DNA of 32,788 bases from JALCLA01 sp965653565 (GTDB lineage: Bacteria > Pseudomonadota > Gammaproteobacteria > Xanthomonadales > Xanthomonadaceae), in NCBI GenBank assembly GCA_965653565.1, contig CBFHAI010000051.1, forward strand, positions 1 through 32,788, in the 5' to 3' direction. Of this stretch, positions 6,243-15,860 are shown one piece after another; position 1 is the stretch's first letter; every line of letters begins with the position of its first letter. The notes below the pieces were generated by a model that saw only the letters and a list, made by a program, of their open reading frames with translations, did not search any database and was not told where the DNA came from. Made by a program: the position numbers and the translations under genes.

Positions 6243-7795
6243 GCGGCCTGGGTTGCCGGCGGTTCGACGAGCGGCAGCGTGATGCGAATGACGGTGCCGC
6301 GCCCGTCGTCGCCGGCGGCGGCTTCGACCCGTCCGCCATGCGCGCCGATCATGCCGCGACAGATCGCCAGGCCCAGACCCGTTCCCTGCCGGCCGCGATC
6401 GCCGCGTTCGACGCTGTAGAACATGTCGAAAATCCGCGTCCGTTCCTGCGCCGGGATGCCCGGCCCGCGGTCGCGCACTTCGATGCTCACTTCCCGTTCC
6501 GAAGGGCGCCGCGCGGCGATGGCCACCGGCGTGTCCGGCGGCGAGAAATGCGCGGCGTTCTCGATCACGTTGAACAGCGCCTGCTCGACCAGCGCCGGAT
6601 GCACCCAGATTGGGTCGAGGTCGTCTTCGACGGTGACGGTGAATCGCGTGCCGGGCTGATAGCGGTGCAGGCGCGCGATGGCCGAGCCGATCAACTCGTC
6701 GACGCCGATCCAGTCGCGCGTCAGCGCCAGCGTGCTGTGACCCAGCCGCGTCATGTCGAGCAGGTTCTGGATGTAGCGATCGAGGCGTTCGCCTTCGAAG
6801 CGGATGGTGTCCAGCAAGTCGTGCCGATCGCGTTCGCTCATCGCACTGCCATAGCTGTCGAGACTGCCGGCGGCGCCGATGATCGAGGCCAGCGGCGTGC
6901 GCAGATCGTGCGACACCGACGACAGCAGGGCACTGCGCAGGCGCTCGGTTTCCCCGGCCACGCGCTCGGCCTGCAGATCGGCGACCAGCCGCAGGCGCAG
7001 TAACGCCTGCGCGATGTCGTCGCTCATGCTGCGTACCAGGTCGCGCTGCTCGCGATCGAGTTGCCGCACATGCGCGGGGAGTTTCAATCCGATCACGCCC
7101 GGCGACTCGGACACCGCGTGCAGCGGCAGGAACCACCAACCGTGTTCTTCGATCGTTTCGACATGCGTAGCGCCGTCGCCGATGCTATCGATGCGGCGCA
7201 GCACCGAGGTCGTCGGCGATTCGGCCGCGCCGGCCGGCAGGCCGCGCTCGCCCAGTCGGATCCAGACTTCGGCGCCGAGCATGCGGCGCAGGATTTCGTC
7301 CGCGGCTTGCACCACCTCGTCTTCGCTCGCGGCCGCGGCCAGGCCCTGGGCGAGTTCCTGGCGCGCCAGCGCATGACGATGCGCGCGGCGCAGCGCATGG
7401 ACCTGCATCGCCAGCCGCGACGCAAGCCGGCCTGCGAGCAGGGCTGCCGCGAGGAACAGCGCCACTGTCGTCACGTCGCGCCAACTGCCGATGAAGAAGG
7501 TGTAGTGCGGCTCGATGAAGAAGAAGTTGTAGGCGAGAAAGCACAGCACGGCCGTCGCCACCGCGGGGCCGGTGCGCGTCTTCGACGCCACCCCGAGCAC
7601 CGCAAGCATGAACACCATCGACAGATCGGTGAGGCCGGCCCAGCGTTGCGCCGCTGCCGCCACCAGCACCGCCAGCAGCGCGCCGATCGCCGCGAGCACG
7701 TAGCCCGCGGCCGGATTGTCATGCACTGCTTGTTCGACGGGCCGCGAACGTGGCGCGGAAGGCATTGCAGGTGGCCGAGGAAACCGGGCTTTCAT
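6239..7795 (-). CDS. kdpD: KdpD-like sensor histidine kinase lacking the N-terminal KdpD/Usp region
   Basis: This 518-aa protein corresponds to the C-terminal part of KdpD. It has a DUF4118 membrane module (hydrophobic segments about 30-50, 57-70, 78-93 and 107-125), a GAF-like linker (about 140-270), HisKA with SHDLRTP (His296), and a HATPase domain with N box ENAAHFS, DRGPGIP and GTGLGL. E. coli KdpD has nearly 900 residues and begins with cytoplasmic KdpD and Usp domains; these are absent. There is no sign of a broken gene: the protein opens directly into the membrane module and the upstream DNA is the divergent promoter region. The start is ATG at 7795; another in-frame ATG lies ten codons in. 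The adjacent kup gene suggests that it senses K+ or turgor. Confidence 0.9.
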   Translation of the reverse strand: MKARFPRPPAMPSAPRSRPVEQAVHDNPAAGYVLAAIGALLAVLVAAAAQRWAGLTDLSMVFMLAVLGVASKTRTGPAVATAVLCFLAYNFFFIEPHYTFFIGSWRDVTTVALFLAAALLAGRLASRLAMQVHALRRAHRHALARQELAQGLAAAASEDEVVQAADEILRRMLGAEVWIRLGERGLPAGAAESPTTSVLRRIDSIGDGATHVETIEEHGWWFLPLHAVSESPGVIGLKLPAHVRQLDREQRDLVRSMSDDIAQALLRLRLVADLQAERVAGETERLRSALLSSVSHDLRTPLASIIGAAGSLDSYGSAMSERDRHDLLDTIRFEGERLDRYIQNLLDMTRLGHSTLALTRDWIGVDELIGSAIARLHRYQPGTRFTVTVEDDLDPIWVHPALVEQALFNVIENAAHFSPPDTPVAIAARRPSEREVSIEVRDRGPGIPAQERTRIFDMFYSVERGDRGRQGTGLGLAICRGMIGAHGGRVEAAAGDDGRGTVIRITLPLVEPPATQAA

Positions 7796-7845
7796 TGTGC
7801 CGCCGGCGGCCCGAGATCGGCAGGCCGCAAGCCGCACGGGCGAAA

Positions 7846-7863
7846 GAATTTACGCGGAATTTA
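7846..7863. promoter_or_regulatory. Candidate KdpE operator: GAATTTA direct repeat
   Basis: Two perfect copies of GAATTTA (7846-7852 and 7857-7863) start 11 bp apart, one helical turn. Tandem half-sites of 6 to 7 bp at that spacing are typical of OmpR/PhoB-family regulators. The site is an AT-rich island in the 151-bp gap between divergent kdpD and kup, 51 bp from the kdpD start and 84 bp from the kup start. It is the natural candidate for KdpE binding, inferred from position and spacing only. Confidence 0.5.
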
Positions 7864-7946
7864 TGCCGGACGCTACGAACGTGGCTTTCGCGTTTACGCC
7901 CGCGAAACCGAGACTGGCGACCCTCTCGCATCACACAGGATCGTCC

Positions 7947-9872
7947 ATGTCGCCGTCCACCTCGCCGTCTCCGCGGCCGATCGCCTCGACTGATCGCGAG
8001 CGCCCCAGCCGCATCGGCTTCGGCGCGATGATGCTGGCTGCGATCGGGGTCGTCTACGGCGACATCGGCACCAGCCCGCTCTACACCATCAAGGAAGCAT
8101 TCTCGCCGCACTACGGCCTGACGCCCGATCACGCGACGGTGCTGGGCATCCTGTCGATGGTGTTCTGGTCGCTGATCCTGGTGATCACGGTGAAGTATGT
8201 CCTGGTGATCATGCGCGCCGACAACCAGGGCGAAGGCGGCATCATGGCGTTGACCGCGCTGGCGCAACGCGCCTTGCCGGCGAATTCGAAAATGGTCTAC
8301 GCGGTCGGCATTCTCGGCGTCTTCGGCGCCGCGCTGTTCTTCGGCGATGGCGTGCTGACTCCGGCGATTTCGGTGCTCTCGGCCGTCGAAGGCCTGGAAG
8401 TGGCGACGCCAGCGCTCCACCGATGGGTGCTGCCGATCACCATCGGCGTACTGGTGCTGCTGTTCGCGACGCAACGCTTCGGCACCGATGTGGTGGGCCG
8501 CGCCTTCGGGCCGGTGATCGTGCTGTGGTTCCTGGCGCTGGCGACGATCGGCGTACACAACATCAGCGCCAATCCCGAAGTGCTCGGCGCACTCGACCCG
8601 AGCTGGGCGCTGCGCTTCTTCGCCGATCACGGCTGGGGCGGCATTTTCATTCTCGGCGCGGTGGTGCTGGCCGTCACCGGCGGCGAGGCGCTGTATGCGG
8701 ACATGGGCCATTTCGGTCGCCGGCCGATCCAGCTGGCGTGGAATTTCTTCGTGCTGCCCGCCTTGACGATCAATTATCTCGGCCAGGGGGCGCTGCTGCT
8801 GTCCGATCCGTCCGCGGTGCGCAATCCCTTCTATATCGGCGTGCCGGACTGGGCCTTGTATCCAATGGTCGGACTGGCGACCGCGGCGACGGTGATCGCC
8901 TCGCAGGCGGTGATCAGCGGTGTCTATTCCGCGGTGCGTCAAGCAATCCAGCTCGGCTATCTGCCACGCATGACGATCCGCCACACCTCGCGCGAGACGA
9001 TCGGCCAGATCTACATCCCGTCGATCAATTGGCTGCTGATGCTGGCCGTGATCGCCACCGTGATCGGCTTCGGCAGTTCCACCGCGCTGGCTACCGCGTA
9101 CGGCGTCTCGGTCACCGGCACGATGCTGATCACCAGCATCATCCTGATCATTATGCTGCGCGCACGCCGCGCCCTGCCCGCTTACCTCTTCTGGCCGCTG
9201 GCGACGCTGTTCGTGCTGATCGACGTGGCTTTCCTGTCGGCCAACCTGGTCAAGTTCATGGACGGCGCCTGGTTCCCGATCGCACTTGGCCTGCTGGTGT
9301 TCACGCTGCTGCGCACTTGGGGCCGCGGACGGCAGTTGTTGCGCGCGCAGATCCTCAAGGACGGCATGCGGCTGGACGCCTTCATCCCGAGCCTGATGCT
9401 GGCCCCGCCCACGCGCGTTACCGGCACCGCCGTCTTTCTCACGCCGCAGACCAGCATCGTTCCGACGGCGCTGTTGCACAACCTCAAACACAACAAGGTG
9501 CTGCATGAGCGCAACGTACTGCTGACCGTCGAAGCCCTGTCGGTGCCGTTCGCCTCGCCGGGCGAGCGCTTGAGCATCGATCCGCTCGGCAACGATTTCC
9601 ATCGCGCGACGATCCGTTTCGGCTTCATGGAAACACCAGACGTGCCGCTCGCGCTGATGCGCTCGAGCGACTGCAGCGAGATCTGCTTCGATCCGATGGA
9701 CACCACATATTTCGCCAGCCGCGAAAGCATCGTCGCCAGTCCGCATCGCGGCATGCCGATCTGGCGCGATCACTTATTCGCGGTGATGCATCGAAATGCG
9801 GCGCCGGCGACCGACTTCTTCCGGATTCCCGGCACGCGATTGGTCGAACTGGGCGCGCCGGTGGAGATTTGA
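7947..9872 (+). CDS. kup: Kup-family low-affinity potassium uptake transporter
   Basis: This 641-aa polytopic protein carries the Kup signature GDIGTSPLYT at 38-47, followed by about twelve hydrophobic segments and a C-terminal cytoplasmic tail of roughly 150 residues. Kup takes up K+ together with protons across the inner membrane. I chose ATG 7947 because AGGA lies 7 bp upstream and because the N terminus then has family length. The frame stays open to 7716, but that extension runs through the kdpD start region and has no hydrophobic or conserved sequence. The gene is divergent from the KdpDE-like system, which suggests regulation by it. The last seven codons and the stop lie in the first copy of a 40-bp tandem duplication; the encoded protein is unaffected. 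Confidence 0.96.
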   Translation: MSPSTSPSPRPIASTDRERPSRIGFGAMMLAAIGVVYGDIGTSPLYTIKEAFSPHYGLTPDHATVLGILSMVFWSLILVITVKYVLVIMRADNQGEGGIMALTALAQRALPANSKMVYAVGILGVFGAALFFGDGVLTPAISVLSAVEGLEVATPALHRWVLPITIGVLVLLFATQRFGTDVVGRAFGPVIVLWFLALATIGVHNISANPEVLGALDPSWALRFFADHGWGGIFILGAVVLAVTGGEALYADMGHFGRRPIQLAWNFFVLPALTINYLGQGALLLSDPSAVRNPFYIGVPDWALYPMVGLATAATVIASQAVISGVYSAVRQAIQLGYLPRMTIRHTSRETIGQIYIPSINWLLMLAVIATVIGFGSSTALATAYGVSVTGTMLITSIILIIMLRARRALPAYLFWPLATLFVLIDVAFLSANLVKFMDGAWFPIALGLLVFTLLRTWGRGRQLLRAQILKDGMRLDAFIPSLMLAPPTRVTGTAVFLTPQTSIVPTALLHNLKHNKVLHERNVLLTVEALSVPFASPGERLSIDPLGNDFHRATIRFGFMETPDVPLALMRSSDCSEICFDPMDTTYFASRESIVASPHRGMPIWRDHLFAVMHRNAAPATDFFRIPGTRLVELGAPVEI

Positions 9873-9928
9873 CGCTCGCCGCGATTCGCTGGGCGCGCCG
9901 GTGGAGATTTGACGCTCGCCGCGATTCG
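9849..9928. repeat. Perfect 40-bp tandem duplication across the kup stop codon
   Basis: Bases 9849-9888 and 9889-9928 are identical. Copy 1 begins at codon 635 of kup and includes the stop at 9870-9872. Copy 2 is untranslated and ends directly against the stop of the convergent DUF1615 gene at 9929. The lack of differences points to a recent slippage or unequal-exchange event. Confidence 0.95.
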
Positions 9929-11038
9929 TCAGCGTCCGAAAGCCTTGTTCACGCATCGCTGATACCGCTGCTGCACGCGTGTAGCGAACCATTCGGTGGT
10001 GAGTTTGCGGGTGATCTTCGGGCTTTCGAGCGTGATGCGCGGGACGGTGGCGCGCGGCAGCGGGCGGCCTTCGAGACGTTCGGCGAGGGCGAAGACGCGT
10101 TCGTAAAGATCGGTGCGTTCGAAGTCGACGCTGTCGCCGAGGGCAAGTGCGCGATGGATCGCGCCGTCTCCCAGGTCGAGCTGCTCGCGCAGCGAGCGTA
10201 CCGCGGCTTCGGTGGCGCTCGGCTTGCCGTCGCCGCGCAGCAGGTCGCCGTCGAGCGCGAGTTGTACGCCCGATGCCGCGCTCACCGCGGCCTGGAAGGC
10301 GGCGTTGCGGCTGGCGTACCAGCCGGCGTTGAAATCGGCGTAGCGGTACAGATGCCGCTCGTACGAATTCGGGTAGCCGAGCAGATGCGCGATGCCGAAA
10401 TACATGCCGCCGCGCCGCGTGAAGACGTGGTGGCGGATCGATTCGCCATCGTCGTAGGGATAGCCGTGGCGCTGCGCGTGGCGCTCGGCGAATTCGATGC
10501 TCACCTGCATCGGCCCGCCGGTGCGCACCGGGTTGGCGCGTCCGAACAGGCGGCGGCCGAGCGGCACTTCGTCGATGAAATCTTCGAACAGATAGCTCAG
10601 TTCTTTTTCGCTGCGCACGGTGGCCAGACGCTGCGCGTAGGTCTTGCCGCTCGGCGATTCGAGATCGAGCGCGCTGCGGACGACGAACTGCGGCACCTTG
10701 AGCCGCGCGGCGCGGCGATCGATTTCCGCGCGCGCGATTTTCGCCAGGCCGGGCACGGCGGGGTCGGCGGTGAAGGTCGATTCCTGTTCCGTCACCGCCA
10801 GCGCCGCACACAGGTTTTCGGTACTGGGCGGAATATCGAGCAACTGGAACGCCGACTGGATGTCCTGCGCCCAGCCTTCGCGATCGGCGGTCTTTTCCGG
10901 CAGCAGTTGCACTAGCTGCGCGCGGACTTCGGACGGCGCGCGCGCCGGCGCCTTCGGCCGCGGCGGCGTGGCGCAGCCACCGAGCACGGCCAGCAGCGTC
11001 ACCGCGACCAGCGCGGTGCGCGGGCCGCGCCCGATCAT
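9929..11038 (-). CDS. DUF1615 family lipoprotein
   Basis: This 369-aa protein has a lipoprotein signal peptide with lipobox LGGC (Cys22). The mature part starts with a Pro/Ala-rich tether and continues into a large soluble domain matching DUF1615. It contains ALAVTEQESTF and a central stretch with GGPMQVSIEFAERHA, GMYFGIAHLLGYPNSY and ADFNAGWYASRNAAFQ. The Glu-containing motif and the GPMQVS segment recall lysozyme-like or lytic transglycosylase folds, but the activity has not, to my knowledge, been shown. Cys22 is followed by Ala, so sorting to the outer membrane is expected. The start overlaps the stop of the 53-aa gene (ATGA), so translation is coupled. The gene end abuts the 40-bp duplication. 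Confidence 0.85.
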   Translation of the reverse strand: MIGRGPRTALVAVTLLAVLGGCATPPRPKAPARAPSEVRAQLVQLLPEKTADREGWAQDIQSAFQLLDIPPSTENLCAALAVTEQESTFTADPAVPGLAKIARAEIDRRAARLKVPQFVVRSALDLESPSGKTYAQRLATVRSEKELSYLFEDFIDEVPLGRRLFGRANPVRTGGPMQVSIEFAERHAQRHGYPYDDGESIRHHVFTRRGGMYFGIAHLLGYPNSYERHLYRYADFNAGWYASRNAAFQAAVSAASGVQLALDGDLLRGDGKPSATEAAVRSLREQLDLGDGAIHRALALGDSVDFERTDLYERVFALAERLEGRPLPRATVPRITLESPKITRKLTTEWFATRVQQRYQRCVNKAFGR

Positions 11039-11196
11039 GCCGTGCCGGGCGCGTCGGGATCCGGCACCGGGGCGCGATCGGCCGGGCCCTTGGCCGCCTC
11101 GCGCGCTTCGCGCTTGCGTGCGTCCTTCTCGTCCTGCTGCTTCTTTTTGGCGATCTCGCGCTGGCGTTTTTCGAAGGAATAGTTGGGCTTGGCCAA
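11035..11196 (-). CDS. Small conserved charged protein, TTG start
   Basis: This 53-aa protein starts with TTG and reads AKPNYSFEKRQREIAKKK after the initiator, followed by a strongly charged Lys/Arg/Glu helix (about 9-36) and a Pro/Asp-rich tail. Short proteins opening with this sequence are common hypothetical proteins in proteobacteria; the function is unknown. GAGG lies about 10 bp upstream of the TTG. The stop overlaps the start of the DUF1615 gene in ATGA. There is no signal peptide or membrane segment. It is easily missed because there is no ATG or GTG at the correct position. The charged helix might bind RNA or ribosomes, but that is a guess. Confidence 0.75.
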   Translation of the reverse strand: MAKPNYSFEKRQREIAKKKQQDEKDARKREAREAAKGPADRAPVPDPDAPGTA

Positions 11197-11472
11197 GGGG
11201 GACGCCTCGTCTCTGGGGCCTTCAGTGTAATGGTCCGGCGAGCGCCACCGCGACCGCCGGCCGTTTTTCGCGCATTCGCCGGCCGGTGGCCGCCGTCGCG
11301 CGTCTTGAGGGGTGCTCCTCTTTGCACCGTCGAACTCGATGGGGCCGAGTACGCTGCATTGCGGAGAGAAAGATTCCGCAGCCGTGTCCGGTATAAAAAT
11401 CGCTGTGGGATAACGTCAGTTTGCAGCATCTTGGCCTGCGCTACTGTTGCAGGCACCGATCGAGGTGAATCG

Positions 11473-12339
11473 ATGGATGTTCTTTTCCGGCTGTGCCTGC
11501 TGTTGGGATGCGCCGCGTCGCTCCCGCTGGCAGCGCAGGAACTGCCTTTCCCGCAGCCCGCACGCGCCTATCCCGGCGACCGCATCGGCGTGCCCGCGCT
11601 ATCGGGCGGCTGCCCGGCCGTGATCGTCGATCCCAATCGCGCCCCGCAGGTGAAGACCACGCAGATCCACTACGCGCCCAATCCCGAGCAGGACATCTAC
11701 GAACACGAGGTCGACTACTGGCTGGTGCAGCGCCAGGGCGACATCTGCGACAACCCGCCGCCGCCGCTCGACTACCGCGCGCTGATCGACGTCGGCGGCC
11801 TGACTTCCGGCCGGCATCGCTTCAAGGTGACCGCGCACTACAACAACGCGATCTTCGCCAACTACACCACGCCGGAAGCTTCGGTGCGCGTGCATGAGTA
11901 TCCGGGCACCGATATGTCCGGCGCGTGGTATTCGACCGAGCAATCGGGTCGCGGCGTGTATGTGCTGGTGGCGGGCGATGTGGCCGTGGTGCAGTGGGCC
12001 ACGCACGACGCCCAGGGCGAAGCGATCTGGATCGTGATGACCGCGCCTTACGGCTACATCCCCGACGCCAACGGCAACCTGTTCCAGGGCACCGCGATGA
12101 TCACCAGCGGCACCCCGCTGGCGCCCGGCCCGGCGACGATCTCGCATCGACGCTGGGGCACGCTGCGCTTCGCCTACAACGGCTGCGGCCGCGCCCATCT
12201 CACCTGGGACGCCGACGATCCGGCGATCGGCGACGGCTCGATGGATCTGGTGCAACTGCTGCAGCCCGACGGCACCAACCTGTGCGACATCCGCTCGCGC
12301 ACGGCGGGACCGCCGGCGGTTTTCATCGAAGGCGACTGA
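11473..12339 (+). CDS. Exported protein of unknown function with a C-terminal SGAWY-type module
   Basis: This 288-aa protein has a Sec signal peptide (hydrophobic 5-20, cleavage near LAAQ-E). The N-terminal half has an Ig-like feel, with strands RHRFKVTAHYNN before the linker. Residues about 148-272 form a module opening SGAWYSTEQSGRGVYV and continuing VVQWATHDAQGEAIWIVMT. Similar modules recur in secreted proteins of Xanthomonadales, often annotated only as hypothetical. Cysteines at 47, 92, 238 and 271 could form disulfides. The start is ATG 11473 with GAGGTGA 5 bp upstream; the frame is open further upstream but without coding features. A TATAAA stretch lies about 80 bp before the start, with no good -35 partner. 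It is transcribed away from the DUF1615 pair, and no function can be assigned. Confidence 0.8.
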   Translation: MDVLFRLCLLLGCAASLPLAAQELPFPQPARAYPGDRIGVPALSGGCPAVIVDPNRAPQVKTTQIHYAPNPEQDIYEHEVDYWLVQRQGDICDNPPPPLDYRALIDVGGLTSGRHRFKVTAHYNNAIFANYTTPEASVRVHEYPGTDMSGAWYSTEQSGRGVYVLVAGDVAVVQWATHDAQGEAIWIVMTAPYGYIPDANGNLFQGTAMITSGTPLAPGPATISHRRWGTLRFAYNGCGRAHLTWDADDPAIGDGSMDLVQLLQPDGTNLCDIRSRTAGPPAVFIEGD

Positions 12340-12380
12340 GCGGCACCTCGGCAATATTCACTCATCGTTTGGTTGTCTGA

Positions 12381-12399
12381 GCGTCGAGCGACTCGACGC
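12381..12399. repeat. Perfect 8-bp inverted repeat
   Basis: GCGTCGAG and CTCGACGC are separated by CGA. The repeat lies 42 bp after one exported-protein gene and 81 bp before the next. There is no following T run, so it is not a classical terminator. It could be a 3' RNA structure or an operator. Confidence 0.35.
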
Positions 12400-12479
12400 G
12401 GTGCGATGCGCGTTTCTGGCACGGATCATGGATTGATCGGGGACGGACTTTTCCGTAATCCGTATCCAAGGAGCATCCC

Positions 12480-12863
12480 ATGTCGCACTCGCACCGCATC
12501 GCCGTCCTCATCAGTGCCGCGCTCGCCTTCGGCGGTCAGGCCGCCTTTGCCGGCGATCCGCCGTCGCAGTCGGACGCCGACAAGCCCATACGCTCGACTC
12601 ACGCCAACAACCCGCGCACCGGCAACGAAGACCCCGCCAGCAAGGCGCAAAGCGAGATGGTCAGCCAGATGATGTCCGACGACGACAGCATGTCGAACTT
12701 CGAACACGCCGACGCCGACGCCAGCGGTTCGATCTCCCGCGCCGAATTCGACGCCCTCAAACACGACTCGATGACCTTCGCCGACATCGACAGCGACCGC
12801 AACGGCGTCCTCTCGCACCATGAGTGGGACAACCACGGGCAGAACACGGACGACGACAAGTAA
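12480..12863 (+). CDS. Exported EF-hand calcium-binding protein
   Basis: This 127-aa protein has a signal peptide cleaved near AAFA-GD (about 24). It has two canonical EF-hand loops. The first spans 78-89, with Asp78, Asp80, Ser82, Gly83 and Glu89. The second spans 104-115, with Asp104, Asp106, Asn108, Gly109 and Glu115. The mature protein is very acidic and ends QNTDDDK. It should bind Ca2+ in the periplasm or outside the cell as a buffer or Ca2+-responsive partner; no enzymatic domain is present. AAGGAG sits 8 bp before the ATG. The region between the signal peptide and the EF-hands (25-70) is disordered and Asp/Ser-rich. Such small EF-hand proteins are common in Xanthomonadales. Confidence 0.9.
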   Translation: MSHSHRIAVLISAALAFGGQAAFAGDPPSQSDADKPIRSTHANNPRTGNEDPASKAQSEMVSQMMSDDDSMSNFEHADADASGSISRAEFDALKHDSMTFADIDSDRNGVLSHHEWDNHGQNTDDDK

Positions 12864-12883
12864 CGTCGCAGATAACGAAAGTA

Positions 12884-12922
12884 TCGATGGAACGCCCTGT
12901 CTTTTGCACGGCGTTCCATCGA
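12884..12922 (+). other. 13-bp perfect stem-loop downstream of the EF-hand gene
   Basis: TCGATGGAACGCC (12884-12896) pairs exactly with 12910-12922 around a 13-base loop. It lies 21 bp after the EF-hand stop codon. No U run follows, so it may be a Rho-dependent pause site or a protective mRNA 3' structure. Confidence 0.55.
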
Positions 12923-13042
12923 ATGTCCGTCATGATCAATCAGGCTCGGCCGGACTGATCGGCACGCAGTCAGCACGACTGAAGAAATTGCAGTCGCTGG
13001 AATTTCTCGTGCGTCGGTCGCTCGACTGACGCAGCCACCCCG

Positions 13043-13079
13043 AAAACAAAAACGGCGCCCGGGTTTCCCGGGGCGCCGT
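13043..13079 (-). terminator. Rho-independent terminator of ftsH
   Basis: Read on the minus strand, a GC-rich stem (ACGGCGCCCCGGG paired with CCCGGGCGCCGT, one bulge, loop AAA) is followed by TTTTTGTTTT. It lies about 60 bp past the ftsH stop codon and should end the rlmE-ftsH transcript. Confidence 0.92.
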
Positions 13080-13136
13080 CGATTCTTTGCAGAATCGCGC
13101 GAACGCTTGAACAGCTAGAAGTCGAAACCCGTCCCG

Positions 13137-15050
<1,914 letters not shown>

Positions 15051-15129
15051 TGTGCATTTCCCTCGCCGGCGCTCGCGCTTGCGGCGCGGTGACGGCGAAC
15101 ATCAGGATGGAAAGAAAATTCGGTGCCGC

Positions 15130-15774
15130 TCATTTGGGTTGCGCCAGTTTGCCGCTCGCCAGCGCATAGACCTCGGAAGATCGGCTGCGCGAGGCGTCGG
15201 GCTTTCGCACCTTTACCTGCGTGTAGCGTTTGCGCAAGTCCCGGATGTAATCGTCGAAACCCGTGCCCTGGAAGAGTTTGGTGAGGAAGCTGCCGCCGGT
15301 GCGCAGGTGCGAGTCGGCGAAGTCGCGTGCGAGTTCCGCCAGATACATGCCGCGCGGTTGGTCGACCGCGTCCACACCCGACATATTGGGCGCCATGTCG
15401 GAAAGCACAAGATCGACCGGCGCGCCGCCCAAAACGGCTTCGAGCCGCGAAAGTGACTCCGATTCCCTGAAATCGCCGTGAATGAAATCGACCCCCGCCA
15501 GCGGCGGCATGTCGAGAATATCGAGGGCGATCACGCGGCCATCGTCGAGGCCGTGTTTGTCCTGCAGCATCTTGCGCACCAGTTGCGACCAGCCTCCCGG
15601 CGCGGCGCCCAGATCAACCACGACCATGCCCGGTTTGAGCAGGCGGTCGCGCTCGATGAGTTCTTCGAGTTTGTAGGCCGCGCGCGAACGCAGGCCCTCG
15701 GCCTGCGCCTTCTTGACGTAGGGATCGGCGAAATGTTCGCGCAGCCAGCGCTGGCTGCTCTTGCTGCGGGCCAT
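15130..15774 (-). CDS. rlmE: 23S rRNA 2'-O-ribose methyltransferase RlmE (FtsJ/RrmJ)
   Basis: This 214-aa protein is of family length. It has the SAM-binding motif DLGAAPGGW (54-62) and the catalytic K-D-K-E set: Lys35 in RAAYKLEE, Asp126 in LSDMAPN, Lys166 in FLTKLF and Glu201 near the C terminus. It methylates the 2'-O of U2552 (E. coli numbering) in 23S rRNA during late large-subunit assembly. In E. coli rlmE is heat-shock induced and precedes ftsH, as here. It is divergent from yhbY, another ribosome-assembly gene, across 86 bp that hold an imperfect inverted repeat. Confidence 0.97.
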   Translation of the reverse strand: MARSKSSQRWLREHFADPYVKKAQAEGLRSRAAYKLEELIERDRLLKPGMVVVDLGAAPGGWSQLVRKMLQDKHGLDDGRVIALDILDMPPLAGVDFIHGDFRESESLSRLEAVLGGAPVDLVLSDMAPNMSGVDAVDQPRGMYLAELARDFADSHLRTGGSFLTKLFQGTGFDDYIRDLRKRYTQVKVRKPDASRSRSSEVYALASGKLAQPK

Positions 15775-15792
15775 GCGCGGGCGGTCCGATGA

Positions 15793-15836
15793 AACGAAGG
15801 CGACAGGGGCTCATGATACCCTTTCGCCCCTTCGTT
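15793..15836. promoter_or_regulatory. Imperfect inverted repeat between rlmE and yhbY
   Basis: The left arm AACGAAGGCGACAGGG (15793-15808) matches the reverse complement of the right arm, AACGAAGGGGCGAAAGGG (15819-15836), apart from a 2-base insertion and one substitution. The 10-bp centre contains CATGATA, which could serve as a -10 region in either direction. The position midway between two divergent ribosome-assembly genes suggests a shared operator. Confidence 0.4.
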
Positions 15837-15860
15837 CCACCGTGAAGCCGCTCCCAGCCC

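Noticed and set aside
5529..7139. Apparent 536-aa fusion ending in KdpE
   Set aside because: The first 299 residues are an off-frame reading of kdpD; KdpE starts at 6242 with an ATGA overlap.
7719..9773. A 684-codon minus-strand frame opposite kup
   Set aside because: The translation is low-complexity Arg/His/Gln-rich, and the opposite strand encodes a clear Kup transporter.
11235..11268. GC-rich hairpin followed by TTTTT, resembling a terminator
   Set aside because: No plus-strand gene ends upstream and the stem is only 6 bp with a large loop, so it is likely chance in high-GC DNA; an attenuator cannot be excluded.
12434..12462. TTGATC and TAATCC with a 17-bp spacer as a promoter for the EF-hand gene
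   Set aside because: The -10 match is poor and the start point would fall in the ribosome binding site.
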